NCBI GenBank assembly: GCA_029256185.1
Contig: JAQSYI010000008.1
Coordinates: forward strand, 240,741-304,740
Direction: 5' to 3'
DNA: 64,000 nt
Source of the DNA: Paenibacillaceae bacterium
GTDB taxonomy: Bacteria; Bacillota; Bacilli; Paenibacillales; NBRC-103111
Part shown: in pieces, positions 52,022 to 61,275 of the stretch
Layout: each line of letters begins with the position of its first letter
Position numbering within the stretch: position 1 is the stretch's first letter
The notes under the pieces: model-generated
The model's database searches: none
The model's input: the letters and a program-made list of their open reading frames with translations, nothing else
Told to the model about the DNA's origin: nothing
Program-made: the position numbers and the translations under genes

Positions 52022-52049
52022 AAAAAAGAGCCTTTGGGCAAAGGCTCTT
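52022..52049 (-). terminator. Terminator of the siderophore uptake operon
   Basis: The stem AAGAGCCTTTG/CAAAGGCTCTT with a GGG loop is followed on the minus strand by TTTT. It lies about 35 bases after the ATPase gene. Confidence 0.9.
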
Positions 52050-52083
52050 CACACGCTCCATATATGGGATTCTCCCGGATTTG

Positions 52084-52971
52084 TTATCTCGCGGCGACAG
52101 CTTTGCCCCTGCTTTCCTGGGCAGCAGCAGGCCGTTTTGCGCCCGTCTCCTTGACAGCAACCGCAGAGGGCCCGCCGGCGCTCTCCGCGAGCTCAAAGGG
52201 CAAGCACAGGGGCACACCGGTGCGCGGATCGGCAATAATATCCGCTTCAATACCGAATACTGAGCGGAGCACGTCCTTGGTCATGACCTCCTGGGGAGAT
52301 CCTTCACTGATCACTTTGCCCGCCTTAATGGCAACCATATGTCCGGCGTAGCGGGTGGCGTGGTTCAGATCATGCACGACCATGACGATGGTCCGGGCTT
52401 CCTCAACGTTCAGCTTCTGGAGCAGCTTCAGCACTTCAAGCTGGTGGCCCATATCAAGAAAAGTGGTAGGCTCATCCAGGAACAGGATATCCGTCTGTTG
52501 GGCCAACGCCATAGCAATCCAGGCCCGCTGCCGTTGACCGCCGGACAACTGGTCCACGGGACGGTCGAAGAATTCCTCCATCCCCGTAACTTGGACCGCC
52601 CAGCGGATGATCTCCCTGTCCTCCTTGGACTGGTTGCCAAAACCCTTCTGATGGGGAAACCGGCCGTAGCCGATCAACTCGCCAACGGTCAATCCATCAG
52701 GAGCTGTGGGATTCTGGGGAAGAATCGCCAGCTGCTTGGCCACTTCCTTGGTGGATTGCTGATGGATGGCCTTGCTGTCCAGGAAGACGCTGCCGCGCTT
52801 GGGCTTGAGAATACGGGCCATCGCTTTCAGAATGGTGGATTTGCCCGACCCGTTCGCTCCTACGAGAGCCGTAATCTTGCCGGTAGGGATGGACAGATTC
52901 AGATCTTCTACAATCATGCGGCTTTCATAAGCGATATCCAATTGCTTCGTAAACAACCGGGTGCTGTTCAT
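52084..52971 (-). CDS. Ferric-siderophore ABC transporter ATPase (FecE/YusV type)
   Basis: 295 residues. Walker A is GANGSGKST, the ABC signature LSGGQRQRAW, Walker B ILFLDEPTT, and the H-loop VVHDLNHA. Sequence order is that of siderophore and B12 importers. The last 40 residues are an Ala-rich tail beyond the usual end. It is the only ATPase for the four permease genes in this region, so it may serve both permease pairs, as YusV serves several systems in Bacillus subtilis. Its ATG overlaps the stop of the esterase gene before it. Confidence 0.95.
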   Translation of the reverse strand: MNSTRLFTKQLDIAYESRMIVEDLNLSIPTGKITALVGANGSGKSTILKAMARILKPKRGSVFLDSKAIHQQSTKEVAKQLAILPQNPTAPDGLTVGELIGYGRFPHQKGFGNQSKEDREIIRWAVQVTGMEEFFDRPVDQLSGGQRQRAWIAMALAQQTDILFLDEPTTFLDMGHQLEVLKLLQKLNVEEARTIVMVVHDLNHATRYAGHMVAIKAGKVISEGSPQEVMTKDVLRSVFGIEADIIADPRTGVPLCLPFELAESAGGPSAVAVKETGAKRPAAAQESRGKAVAAR

Positions 52972-53861
52972 ATGTTCCTTCCCCTTTCATCCTCCGAGCT
53001 GGTCAGCGCGACCCGGATCCCCCGGGCAATCAATGACGGTATGACCGAAACATGCCCTTCTCCCTCAAAATCCTTGCCGATCACCGTCAATCCCCGCTCC
53101 TTCAAATCTCCAAGCCGTTCTGCCATCTCGATGGCGTTCTCGAACATCCGGCTCGGATTCCCCCGCTCCAGCCCTCCGGCAGCAATGAACAGCGTAATGT
53201 TCCTGTGGGCTTCTCCTTCCCGCCCTTCCTGCTCCAGCTCCTGGCGGAAGGTCTTCTCCTCCTCCAGAAGGACGTTGTCATTCCACCAGATCGAAGGGCT
53301 GCCCGCGACATAGGTGGAGAAGGCCTCTCTTCTGGTAAACAGCACATGGAGAACGAAGAAGCCTCCAAGGGAATGGCCGCAAAGGGCCTGGCGTGTCTTG
53401 TCGATGGTAAAGCGCTTCTCAATCACCGGCTTCAATTCGGCTTCGATAAAGTGAATGAATTCCTCCGCCCCGCCCACCGGCGGCCAGGGCGAACGGTCTC
53501 CCCTGACAGGCAGACGCTCCGGGTCGGCAGGCGTTGTGTAATCCCAGAAGCGTTCCTTGTTCGCCTCCACCCCATCGGGATAGCCGATTCCCACCACAAT
53601 GGCCGAATCATAGCCATGAGGCTTCTTCGTCAGATATTTGGCCGTCTCCGCGGTTGTTCCAAAACAGGTATTGGCATCAAGCATATACAAGACGGGATAC
53701 CCTCCTGCAGGAGTCTCATCCCCGGAATGCCACATCATGATCCGGTACTCCCTTCCTGAAACTGCAGAGCGCATGTCCCAGAGCTCAGTGCCCGGTATGG
53801 CCACCTGAGTGGGGGAACCGGCGCTTAACGAGCTTATGGGCATTTCCCCGATTCTCTCCAT
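52968..53861 (-). CDS. Siderophore esterase 1 (BesA/IroE/Fes-like alpha/beta hydrolase)
   Basis: 297 residues of the esterase D superfamily. The nucleophile elbow is GHSLGG (Ser near 167), followed by SPSIWW, typical of trilactone siderophore esterases, and a C-terminal EGEGHVSVIP histidine. In Bacillus, BesA hydrolyses the ester bonds of bacillibactin so that iron is released in the cell. No signal peptide, so cytoplasmic. AGGAGG precedes the ATG, which lies within the end of the second esterase gene. Confidence 0.88.
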   Translation of the reverse strand: MERIGEMPISSLSAGSPTQVAIPGTELWDMRSAVSGREYRIMMWHSGDETPAGGYPVLYMLDANTCFGTTAETAKYLTKKPHGYDSAIVVGIGYPDGVEANKERFWDYTTPADPERLPVRGDRSPWPPVGGAEEFIHFIEAELKPVIEKRFTIDKTRQALCGHSLGGFFVLHVLFTRREAFSTYVAGSPSIWWNDNVLLEEEKTFRQELEQEGREGEAHRNITLFIAAGGLERGNPSRMFENAIEMAERLGDLKERGLTVIGKDFEGEGHVSVIPSLIARGIRVALTSSEDERGRNI

Positions 53862-54649
53862 CCTGATCCTCCTCGTCTGGCAGATACTTTGCCTTTCCCG
53901 TCATCTTCATCCCCGAAAAGCCACTGCACAGCCTGCGGAAATTGGCTGACAAACCAAGAGTGCTCATGTGTGCCGCCTTCCACCTGCTCAAAGCGCAGGT
54001 GCTCCACACCCAGTCCGGCTCCTTGGAGAATAGCCCTCGCTTCCCAAGCCAGCGGAACCATATCCTTCTGCGCCGTTTGCTTGCCTGAGCCTTCCATAGT
54101 GCCTATGGACAGGTAGAAGCGGGAGGCACCGTCGGCAAGCTTGCCTGCCTCCTTGCGGAGGAAGTCCATGGCTCCCTCATACCATAAGGAGACAGACAGC
54201 AGGCCGATGCGGCTGAAGATATCCGGGCGGGTGCAAGCGGCGTACAGGGAGATCAGACCGCCGAGAGAAGCCCCCAGAATGCCTGTACTGCCTCCGCTTT
54301 CGTCCGCATAGTAGTTGCTGGCCAGATATGGCCTGAGCCGCTCCGCGAGAAAGCGGATATAGGCCTCTCCTTGACCGCCGAAGTCGGGATGAATATCCGC
54401 CAGCGCTTTGGCAGGCCACGGCGTATATTCGTCCAGCCGGTTGCGGGGCTTTACCCCCGCAATGATCATTTCGGGCAGCGACCCGTTTGCGAACATTTGC
54501 TCCAGTAATTCCGTATGAGTCTCAAACAAATATTCACCGTCCTGCACGAACAGCAGCGGAAAGGTTATATTCCAGGCTCCGCAGGAGGGGGGAATATACA
54601 CGGTTATTTCTTTATCCTCGAATGTATCCTTGATCAGACTGCCCTTCAT
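53834..54649 (-). CDS. Siderophore esterase 2 (putative esterase family)
   Basis: 271 residues, also an esterase D-type hydrolase, with GASLGGLISL as nucleophile elbow (Ser near 146), VQDGEYLF and a GGTHEHSWF histidine near the C-terminus. It is clearly diverged from its neighbour (IGTMEG, GVKPRNR). Two esterases in a row, overlapping by 28 bases, suggest either different siderophores or successive cleavage of one. The last 25 residues are basic and glycine-rich. Confidence 0.85.
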   Translation of the reverse strand: MKGSLIKDTFEDKEITVYIPPSCGAWNITFPLLFVQDGEYLFETHTELLEQMFANGSLPEMIIAGVKPRNRLDEYTPWPAKALADIHPDFGGQGEAYIRFLAERLRPYLASNYYADESGGSTGILGASLGGLISLYAACTRPDIFSRIGLLSVSLWYEGAMDFLRKEAGKLADGASRFYLSIGTMEGSGKQTAQKDMVPLAWEARAILQGAGLGVEHLRFEQVEGGTHEHSWFVSQFPQAVQWLFGDEDDGKGKVSARRGGSGWRESGKCP

Positions 54650-54666
54650 CTGCCTCTTCCTCTCAG

Positions 54667-55695
54667 TTATGCAGGCCGCTTCATAAGCAGCGTCAGAAAA
54701 TAAGGAACGCCGATAATCGCTATCACGATGCCCACCGGCACTTCAGCGGGCGCGACAACCGTCTTGCCGATAAAATCGGCCAGCATGACCAAGGCCATTC
54801 CCAGAATGCCGCATACGGGAAGCACATGGCGGTGATGCAGCCCTACCAGTCTCCTCGCAATATGAGGCGCCAATAATCCCACGAAGCCTACGCCTCCCGA
54901 AACGGATACACAGGCGCTGACAATCCCGATGCTGGCCAAGAGCAGGAAGGACTTTTCCTTCTCAGTCGCTACGCCCAGACTTGCAGCCGTGCTTTCATGG
55001 AGCTGAAACAGATCAAGGATGTAAGACTTCCGGTAAATAACAGGCAGCAGCACCAAGAGCCAAGGCGTGATGGCCACAACAAATTTCCAGTTGGCGCTCC
55101 AGATGCTGCCGGACAGCCAGACAGTAGCCATCTCAAAATCGGCCGACCTCATCTTAAGAGACAAGTAGAGCGTGATAGCTCCGAAGCCCGAGCTAATGGC
55201 GATGCCCACGAGCAGCAGACGCTGCGGGTCAAGACGCCCTGACTTCCAGGCGAACATATAGATCAGAACGGCGGCCATAATACCGCCCACCAATCCGAAG
55301 AACGGCATCGCCAGAATCGCCGTCCAGCCTGTAGTCCGGACTTGCCCCTGATAGAAGAACATGAAAATCACAATTGCCGCTCCAGCACCTGCGTTAATAC
55401 CCAGAATACCCGGATCGGCCAGCCCGTTGCGGGTGATGCCCTGAATAACCGCCCCGGCAATCCCTAAGCCAAGACCAACCATGGCGCCAATCACAATTCT
55501 GGGAAGCCGGAAGTCGAAGATAACCAAATCCCGCTCCGGCGTTGATTCGATTCTGAAGAGCGTCTTCACAACTTCCTTCACGGTGAGATCGAACTCCCCG
55601 TTGGTCAGACTGACATAACCCGAGATGAGCACAATCCCCAGTCCAGCCAGAATCACAGACCACAACCGCAGCCGCGTAAGCTTACGCATGCTCAT
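54667..55695 (-). CDS. Ferric-siderophore ABC permease (FecCD), operon 1, second
   Basis: 342 residues with about nine membrane segments, in the FecCD pattern (GAVIQGITRNGLADPGILGINAGAG; GFVGLLAPHIARRLVG near the C-terminus). It forms half of the membrane channel with the permease encoded just upstream; the two genes overlap by 14 bases. Confidence 0.94.
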   Translation of the reverse strand: MSMRKLTRLRLWSVILAGLGIVLISGYVSLTNGEFDLTVKEVVKTLFRIESTPERDLVIFDFRLPRIVIGAMVGLGLGIAGAVIQGITRNGLADPGILGINAGAGAAIVIFMFFYQGQVRTTGWTAILAMPFFGLVGGIMAAVLIYMFAWKSGRLDPQRLLLVGIAISSGFGAITLYLSLKMRSADFEMATVWLSGSIWSANWKFVVAITPWLLVLLPVIYRKSYILDLFQLHESTAASLGVATEKEKSFLLLASIGIVSACVSVSGGVGFVGLLAPHIARRLVGLHHRHVLPVCGILGMALVMLADFIGKTVVAPAEVPVGIVIAIIGVPYFLTLLMKRPA

Positions 55696-56689
55696 TCCCT
55701 CCCTTCTTCCTGATCAGATACAGAAAGAAAGGAATCCCTACCGCCGAGGTCACGACGCCAATGGGCGTTTCGAAGGGATAGTTGAGGAAGCGGCTCAGGA
55801 TATCGGACAGTCCCAGGAATACAGCGCCTGTTACTCCCGCGCAAGGAATGACCCACCGGTAGTCCACGCCGACCAGATAGCGGACAATATGGGGAATCAG
55901 CAGTCCCACGAAGGCGATCTTGCCTGCCATTGCCACCGATACACCCGTCAGCACCGCTACGCAGCACATGGCCCCGATCTTCACCCACAGGGTCCGCTGC
56001 CCCAAGCCGGCTGCTATGTCATCCCCCAGGGAGATGATGGTAATCGACTTGGCCAGCATCAGAGCTACTGCAATCCCTACCACCGCAAATGGAATCACCA
56101 GTTTTATCAACCCGGGGTCCATCTGGTGCAAGCGGGCATTGAACCAGAAGCTCACATTCTGGGATACATGAAAATAAATGGACAGTGCCGCCGAGACACT
56201 GCTGAGGAAGGTGCCGATTATCGTTCCCAGAATCGCCATTCTTACCGGGGACAGCCCCCCCGGCATCATCCAGGCCAGAATGAATACAACACTAGCTCCC
56301 AGTGCAGAACCTGCAAAGGAGCTTGCAATCAGAGTCATGGAGGAAGCATTGGGCAGCAAAACCATGCACAACGTGATGGCGAAGGCCGCGCCGTCCGTTA
56401 CCCCCATAATGGAAGGGGATGCCAGATAATTTCTGGTCATCCCCTGCATAATGGCTCCCGACATGGCCAAGAAGCCGCCTATCAAGAGCGAACCCGCCGC
56501 CCGGGGCAAGCGGGAGTGCAGCACAATCTGGTGATCCACATTCCCGGGGTCAAAATTCAGAAATGCGTCTCTCACCGCAGTCCAATCCATCGACTTGGCG
56601 CCATACATGATGGAAGCAAGCAGCGTCAGGACGATGGCGATCGGGGACAGCCCGAGCAGCAGGGCGGGTGAAATCATCTTGTTCGTCAT
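55682..56689 (-). CDS. Ferric-siderophore ABC permease (FecCD), operon 1, first
   Basis: 335 residues, same family (GAIMQGMTRNYLASPSIMGVTDGAAF; FVGLLIPHIVRYLVG). It begins 3 bases after the binding-protein gene stops, without a good ribosome site, so it is probably translationally coupled. Confidence 0.94.
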   Translation of the reverse strand: MTNKMISPALLLGLSPIAIVLTLLASIMYGAKSMDWTAVRDAFLNFDPGNVDHQIVLHSRLPRAAGSLLIGGFLAMSGAIMQGMTRNYLASPSIMGVTDGAAFAITLCMVLLPNASSMTLIASSFAGSALGASVVFILAWMMPGGLSPVRMAILGTIIGTFLSSVSAALSIYFHVSQNVSFWFNARLHQMDPGLIKLVIPFAVVGIAVALMLAKSITIISLGDDIAAGLGQRTLWVKIGAMCCVAVLTGVSVAMAGKIAFVGLLIPHIVRYLVGVDYRWVIPCAGVTGAVFLGLSDILSRFLNYPFETPIGVVTSAVGIPFFLYLIRKKGGNEHA

Positions 56690-56692
56690 CGT

Positions 56693-57718
56693 TTATTGGC
56701 CGAGCTTGTCCACGGCAACCGGGAGGAATGCGATCTTGCTCCACGAGGTTCCGCCTTGTGCGCTGGGATCAACAGCGTTGACGAATACTTTTCCGTTCTT
56801 GACTGCATTAATGGTCTTCCAGATCGGATTATTCTGCAGATCTTCCAGAGATTTGGGTTGATCCTTGTTCTCAGACTCTGCAAACTGGACGAACAGAAAA
56901 TCCGGATTCAGCTCGGCAAATTTCTCCAGGGCAACGGCTTCCTGCGCCTTCACTACTTTGATCTCTTCCGGCACGGCAATGCCAAGATCCGTATAGAGGG
57001 ACGGGTTAAAGAAAACGTCGGCCGGATACAGATAGATAATGCCGGTGCGGATACGGACGAACAACACCTTCTTGTCCTTCACATTGGCGGCAATCTTGTC
57101 CTTGGCGGCGGCGGCATCCTGCTTATATTTGTCAACGATCTGCTTGGCCTGATCCTGCTTGCCCACAATATCGCCCAGCATCAGCAGATTGGCATCCCAG
57201 TTGGAAGAGATATGGGACACGGGAATCATGGGTGCGACCTTGTTCAGTTGCTCGACCACTGCGGCTTGGAACTTGGAGGTGCCAAGAATAACATCCGCCT
57301 TCAGCTTGAGGATCGCCTCGGCATTGGGCTGCTGGCGGTTGCCGACTTCCACTGCGCCTTCCATGGCTTTTGCCATGTAATCGGGAATCTTCACCCCGTC
57401 GGTTACGGCACCAACCGGCTTCACACCCAATACGGCTGCATCCTCCATCGCTTCCAGACTGGCTACGACAATATTTTGATTATTGGCAAGAGCATATTCT
57501 TTATCCAGGTATTTGATCGTTTTGGGACCTTGCGCTGCCGGACTGGCAGACGGGCTTGCAGAAGGACTTGCAGACGGAGCGGCTGAAGCAGCAACACTTG
57601 CAGCAGCGCTGGGAGACGGACTGGCAGCAGAATTTGCAGCATCCTTATCATTGCCACAGGCACCCATCAACAAGCTTAAAGCTAGAACACTACCGATTAA
57701 CCAACCTGACTTCTTCAT
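56693..57718 (-). CDS. Ferric-siderophore-binding lipoprotein, operon 1
   Basis: 341 residues from ATG 57718. The signal peptide ends at the lipobox LLMGAC, then comes a long Ala/Ser/Pro linker. The rest is a helical-backbone periplasmic-binding protein of the FhuD/FeuA kind (KVAPMIPVSH; NPDFLFVQFAES). It is the first gene of operon 1 and has a Fur-controlled promoter directly upstream. Confidence 0.93.
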   Translation of the reverse strand: MKKSGWLIGSVLALSLLMGACGNDKDAANSAASPSPSAAASVAASAAPSASPSASPSASPAAQGPKTIKYLDKEYALANNQNIVVASLEAMEDAAVLGVKPVGAVTDGVKIPDYMAKAMEGAVEVGNRQQPNAEAILKLKADVILGTSKFQAAVVEQLNKVAPMIPVSHISSNWDANLLMLGDIVGKQDQAKQIVDKYKQDAAAAKDKIAANVKDKKVLFVRIRTGIIYLYPADVFFNPSLYTDLGIAVPEEIKVVKAQEAVALEKFAELNPDFLFVQFAESENKDQPKSLEDLQNNPIWKTINAVKNGKVFVNAVDPSAQGGTSWSKIAFLPVAVDKLGQ

Positions 57719-57773
57719 TGGATCATAAAACTCCCCTCGCGGCAAAAAAATCTACCAGAATGAATGAAATGCA

Positions 57774-57830
57774 TTCTCATTGATAATGAGAACTGTTATC
57801 ATTATAAAAGGAGGGAGTTTTGTTTGGCAA
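57774..57830 (-). promoter_or_regulatory. Promoter and Fur box of siderophore operon 1
   Basis: On the minus strand TTGCCA (57830-57825), 18 bases, TATAAT (57806-57801). The Fur box TTCTCATTGATAATGAGAA (57774-57792) is a 19-bp near-perfect palindrome, and a second inverted TGATAA/TTATCA pair (57781-57802) overlaps it and the -10. Repression with iron is expected. Confidence 0.88.
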
Positions 57831-57862
57831 GTCCTTTTTTTCTAAAAGGGTTTTCATAGAGG

Positions 57863-58903
57863 CTATCGCCTGCTTCTCGCCAGCAGATACAGGAAGTAGG
57901 GGGCGCCGACTACGGCCACCACAATTCCTACAGGGATTTCATCAGGCTGCACAATCAACCGTCCGATGGTATCCGACGCTGAAACCAAGAGCGCTCCGCA
58001 GAGCGCGCAGGCCGGCAGAAGCAGACGGTGTCCGGTTCCAACCAATCTTCTGGCCAAGTGAGGGGCAATCAAGCCCACGAAGCTGATGCTTCCGCTCACA
58101 GCCACACTGGAGGCCGCCAGAGCTACTGCCGCCGCAAGCAGCTTGCGGCGCTCACTTTCTACCTTCGTCCCCAATCCCCCGGCAATCTCGTCCCCCAGAT
58201 GAAGAGTATCCAGCACGGGTGCTTTCATCATGGCATAAGGAACCAGGAGCAGCAGCCAGGGAAGCAGCGCGACGACAAACTTCCAGTTGGAGCCCCAGAT
58301 ACTGCCCGCCTGCCATAACACGATAAAGTCGAACTGGGATTCGTCCAATGCGAGAACCAATACCGTCATCGCTGCGCCGATTCCCGCCTGCACCGCAATT
58401 CCCACCAGCACGAGCCGCAGGGGACTGATTCCCTCCTCCTTCTTGTAAGCCAGAAGATAGATGAGAACCGCTGCTCCCCCCGCCCCTGCCAGGGCGAGAA
58501 AGGGTAACGCGAAGATGGTTACAGCCGTTTTGGCGCCCCATGCCATGACGAACAACACCACGAACAAACCTGCGCCCGCATTAATCCCGAGCAGTCCCGG
58601 ATCGGCAAGAGCATTGCGCGAAACCCCCTGAATGATGCAGCCTGATAAAGCTAATCCCGCTCCCACCAGAATAGAGATGACAATACGGGGCAGCCGGAAC
58701 TGAAACAGCACCAGATTTTCCTTGTCTGTTCCTCCTCCCAGCAATGTCCGCACGGTGTCTATGGGCGACAGCCTGGTAAAACCGGTATTCATGCTGATAA
58801 TGAATGAGAGCAGCAGTAGTGCTGCAAAACAAAGAAATATCCATGCATGGCGGCGGTTCATTCTTTTCCGGTACGCCTCTATATTCCAATTGGAGCCTTG
58901 CAT
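57863..58903 (-). CDS. Ferric-siderophore ABC permease (FecCD), operon 2, second
   Basis: 346 residues, FecCD pattern (GCIIQGVSRNALADPGLLGINAGAG; FVGLIAPHLARRLVG). Its ATG overlaps the stop of the preceding permease by one base (TAATG). No clear terminator follows, so transcripts may run into operon 1. Confidence 0.94.
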   Translation of the reverse strand: MQGSNWNIEAYRKRMNRRHAWIFLCFAALLLLSFIISMNTGFTRLSPIDTVRTLLGGGTDKENLVLFQFRLPRIVISILVGAGLALSGCIIQGVSRNALADPGLLGINAGAGLFVVLFVMAWGAKTAVTIFALPFLALAGAGGAAVLIYLLAYKKEEGISPLRLVLVGIAVQAGIGAAMTVLVLALDESQFDFIVLWQAGSIWGSNWKFVVALLPWLLLLVPYAMMKAPVLDTLHLGDEIAGGLGTKVESERRKLLAAAVALAASSVAVSGSISFVGLIAPHLARRLVGTGHRLLLPACALCGALLVSASDTIGRLIVQPDEIPVGIVVAVVGAPYFLYLLARSRR

Positions 58904-59943
58904 TACAGCGCCCTCCTTTGCTTCCGCGCCAGATACAGGAAGAAGGGGATGCCGATCAAGGCCACCAGCGCACCTACAGGAATCTCGGAAGGGGGATTGA
59001 GCATTCTTGCCGCCAAGTCGGCCAGCACCAGGAGTAAGGCGCCCAGTACCGCCGACGCCGGAATAATGAAGCGGTAGTCCGGCCCCACAATCCCACGGGT
59101 TATATGGGGAATAACCAGCCCGATGAACCCTACGGCGCCCACAACCGCTACCGAGGTTCCTGCCAGGAGCAGTACAATAATCGTGCCTGCGGCCTTCACC
59201 ATGCCCGTTCTCAAGCCCAGGCCCTGCGCCACATCCTCACCGAGATTCATTAGCGAGATGGAACGGGACAGAATCATTGCGCCCAGCAGGGTTGCGCCAA
59301 CAACCGGGGCAACCATTCTCAGCTGCTGCCAGTCGCTTCCGGCCACTCCGCCTGAGGTCCAGAACATCAGATTGCGGGATACATTAAAGTAAATGGCGAT
59401 TCCCTGGCTTAGCGCGGTAAGCAGGGCCGTTACCGCAGCCCCCGCCAGCACAAGACGCATGGGCGTTGCGCCGCCTCTCTGCATCGAGGCAATTCCGTAT
59501 ACGAGGAGGGCCCCCAATGCGGCTCCTATGAAGGACAGCAGAATAATCTGCAGATAGGAGATGCCGGAGAAAAAGGCGAAGCAAATGGCCAATACGAAGC
59601 CTGAACCGGCATTCAGCCCCATCAAACCGGAGTCAGCCATGGGATTGCGTGTAATCCCCTGCATCACCGCTCCCGCTACGGCGAAGGCTGCCCCAATCAT
59701 GGCGCTGGCTAGTGCCCGTGGCAGCCGCAGATTGTTGATGATCAGATGTTGGGGGTTCATTTTGTCCGGATGGAGGATCGCCTCCCATGTCACATGAAGA
59801 GGGATGTCCAATGCGCCCTGGGATACGGAATAGAGTATACCAATCCCCAGAACGGCAAGTCCTGCCAGAATGGCAGTCCAGCCTGCCCAGAGCTTGCCTT
59901 TTAGCTGTGCGTTCACAACGGCCTTGGCCGCTTCCACTTCCAT
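58903..59943 (-). CDS. Ferric-siderophore ABC permease (FecCD), operon 2, first
   Basis: 346 residues from ATG 59943, which has GGGAGG 8 bases upstream; the frame stays open 39 codons further but without support. Motifs as in the family (GAVMQGITRNPMADSGLMGLNAGSG; FIGLVIPHITRGIVG). It starts 145 bases after the binding-protein gene, with a hairpin in between. Confidence 0.93.
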   Translation of the reverse strand: MEVEAAKAVVNAQLKGKLWAGWTAILAGLAVLGIGILYSVSQGALDIPLHVTWEAILHPDKMNPQHLIINNLRLPRALASAMIGAAFAVAGAVMQGITRNPMADSGLMGLNAGSGFVLAICFAFFSGISYLQIILLSFIGAALGALLVYGIASMQRGGATPMRLVLAGAAVTALLTALSQGIAIYFNVSRNLMFWTSGGVAGSDWQQLRMVAPVVGATLLGAMILSRSISLMNLGEDVAQGLGLRTGMVKAAGTIIVLLLAGTSVAVVGAVGFIGLVIPHITRGIVGPDYRFIIPASAVLGALLLVLADLAARMLNPPSEIPVGALVALIGIPFFLYLARKQRRAL

Positions 59944-60032
59944 AACCTGTTGCCTCCCTGTTGCCGTCAAGCCTGCCTCAACCGCTTTTTGCAATGCACC
60001 TTTGTGCAAGAAGAACCCCGGATGCCAAGAAA

Positions 60033-60049
60033 GCTCCACAATGTGGAGC
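60033..60049 (-). terminator. Hairpin between binding-protein and permease genes of operon 2
   Basis: GCTCCACA pairs with TGTGGAGC, followed on the minus strand by TTTCTTGG. It may stabilise or attenuate the transcript so that binding protein is made in excess. Confidence 0.5.
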
Positions 60050-60088
60050 CTTGGCCTCAACGCTTATTCCGTTTGCAGGCACATCCTG

Positions 60089-61126
60089 TTACTTCGTCAT
60101 ATTCTCCGTTACTGTCTTCACACCGTATTCCACACCCAGAGGTCCGCCGGAGAATGCCGAACGGTCCAGAATGAATACATGGTTATTCTTGACGGCCGTC
60201 AGCGTGTTCCATATGGCATTGTTCTTCAGCTCGACAAGGTTGGTTTCCTCCGAATTGCTCGTGGCATCATCCCAGATAAAGATATAATCGGGATTCATGC
60301 CAACTACCCCTTCCAGCGTGAACAGGTTGTCTTTTCCGTGTACGGGCGGATAGTTCTGGGGTGGCGTAAGCCCCAGTCCCAGATTGGGATCATAGAATGC
60401 CGCGTTGCGATCGATGCCATAAGCGGTATAGCCGCCCTTGTTGTTAAAGCTCAGGAAGGCCACACTCTTATCCTTGTAGGCAGACAGCTTTTCCTTTGAA
60501 GTGGCAATCAGTTTCTCGATTTCAGCTACCTTAGCATTGGCGGCTTTCTCTTCGCCTACCAGCTTGGAGAATTCTACCAGACGGGTCTTCCAATCCATCT
60601 CATTCTTGAAGACTACCACAGGAGCGATCTGCAGCAGTTGCTCATGAATCTTATCATTATAAGGAGTAGCGGAAATAATCAGATCAGGCTTTACTTCGAG
60701 CAGACGCTCCAGACTCATGGGACTGCCCAGGTCCATAACCAAGGCCTTGTCCTTGGCATACGGCTGGAGCGAGAGGAAGCCTTCCAGCAGCGTATTGGAG
60801 CTGTCGCCTGCCACAGGAGTTACCCCTATCGCGAACCAGGGCTCCAGGAAGTGGAAGAATGCCACCGCTACCCGCTTTGGCTTTTCCTTGATGACAACGT
60901 CATTGCCCAGCACATCCTTATAGGTGCGTGGAAATGCGGCAGCCTCCGGAGATGCGGACGGACTGCTGCTGGCAGCAGGACTGCTTGCGGCTGGACTGAC
61001 GCTTGCGGCCGGACTGCTGCCGGCTGCGGAAGAGTTGCTGCCGTTCTCCGCTTCTTTTTCCCCACAGCCCGCCATCAGGCCGAATGTGAGTGTCAATGCG
61101 AACAATAATGCCATTACCTTCTTCAT
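60089..61126 (-). CDS. Ferric-siderophore-binding lipoprotein, operon 2
   Basis: 345 residues from ATG 61126 (GGAGGGATTC upstream). Lipobox LMAGC, a long Ser/Ala/Pro linker, then an FeuA/FhuD-type binding domain (KRVAVAFFHFLEPWFAIGVTPVAGD; LLEVKPDLIIS). In Bacillus subtilis the feu binding protein gene is likewise next to the AraC-type regulator gene btr. Confidence 0.93.
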   Translation of the reverse strand: MKKVMALLFALTLTFGLMAGCGEKEAENGSNSSAAGSSPAASVSPAASSPAASSSPSASPEAAAFPRTYKDVLGNDVVIKEKPKRVAVAFFHFLEPWFAIGVTPVAGDSSNTLLEGFLSLQPYAKDKALVMDLGSPMSLERLLEVKPDLIISATPYNDKIHEQLLQIAPVVVFKNEMDWKTRLVEFSKLVGEEKAANAKVAEIEKLIATSKEKLSAYKDKSVAFLSFNNKGGYTAYGIDRNAAFYDPNLGLGLTPPQNYPPVHGKDNLFTLEGVVGMNPDYIFIWDDATSNSEETNLVELKNNAIWNTLTAVKNNHVFILDRSAFSGGPLGVEYGVKTVTENMTK

Positions 61127-61177
61127 GAATGAATCCCTCCGCCTTATGAATACTCTATCTATCTCCCTTGCAATCAA

Positions 61178-61200
61178 TTGAGAATGAATTGCAATTTCAA
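61178..61200 (-). promoter_or_regulatory. Fur-box candidate upstream of siderophore operon 2
   Basis: TTGAGAATGAATTGCAATTTCAA has a Fur-like 7-1-7 core (TGAGAATGAATTGCA) and TTGA/TCAA ends. The match is weaker than at operon 1. Confidence 0.5.
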
Positions 61201-61275
61201 TATAGGAGCATTTTAGCACAGCGGTCCGGCCATATGAATGGATGATTTCCCAAAAGCATGATGGACAATTACCTG

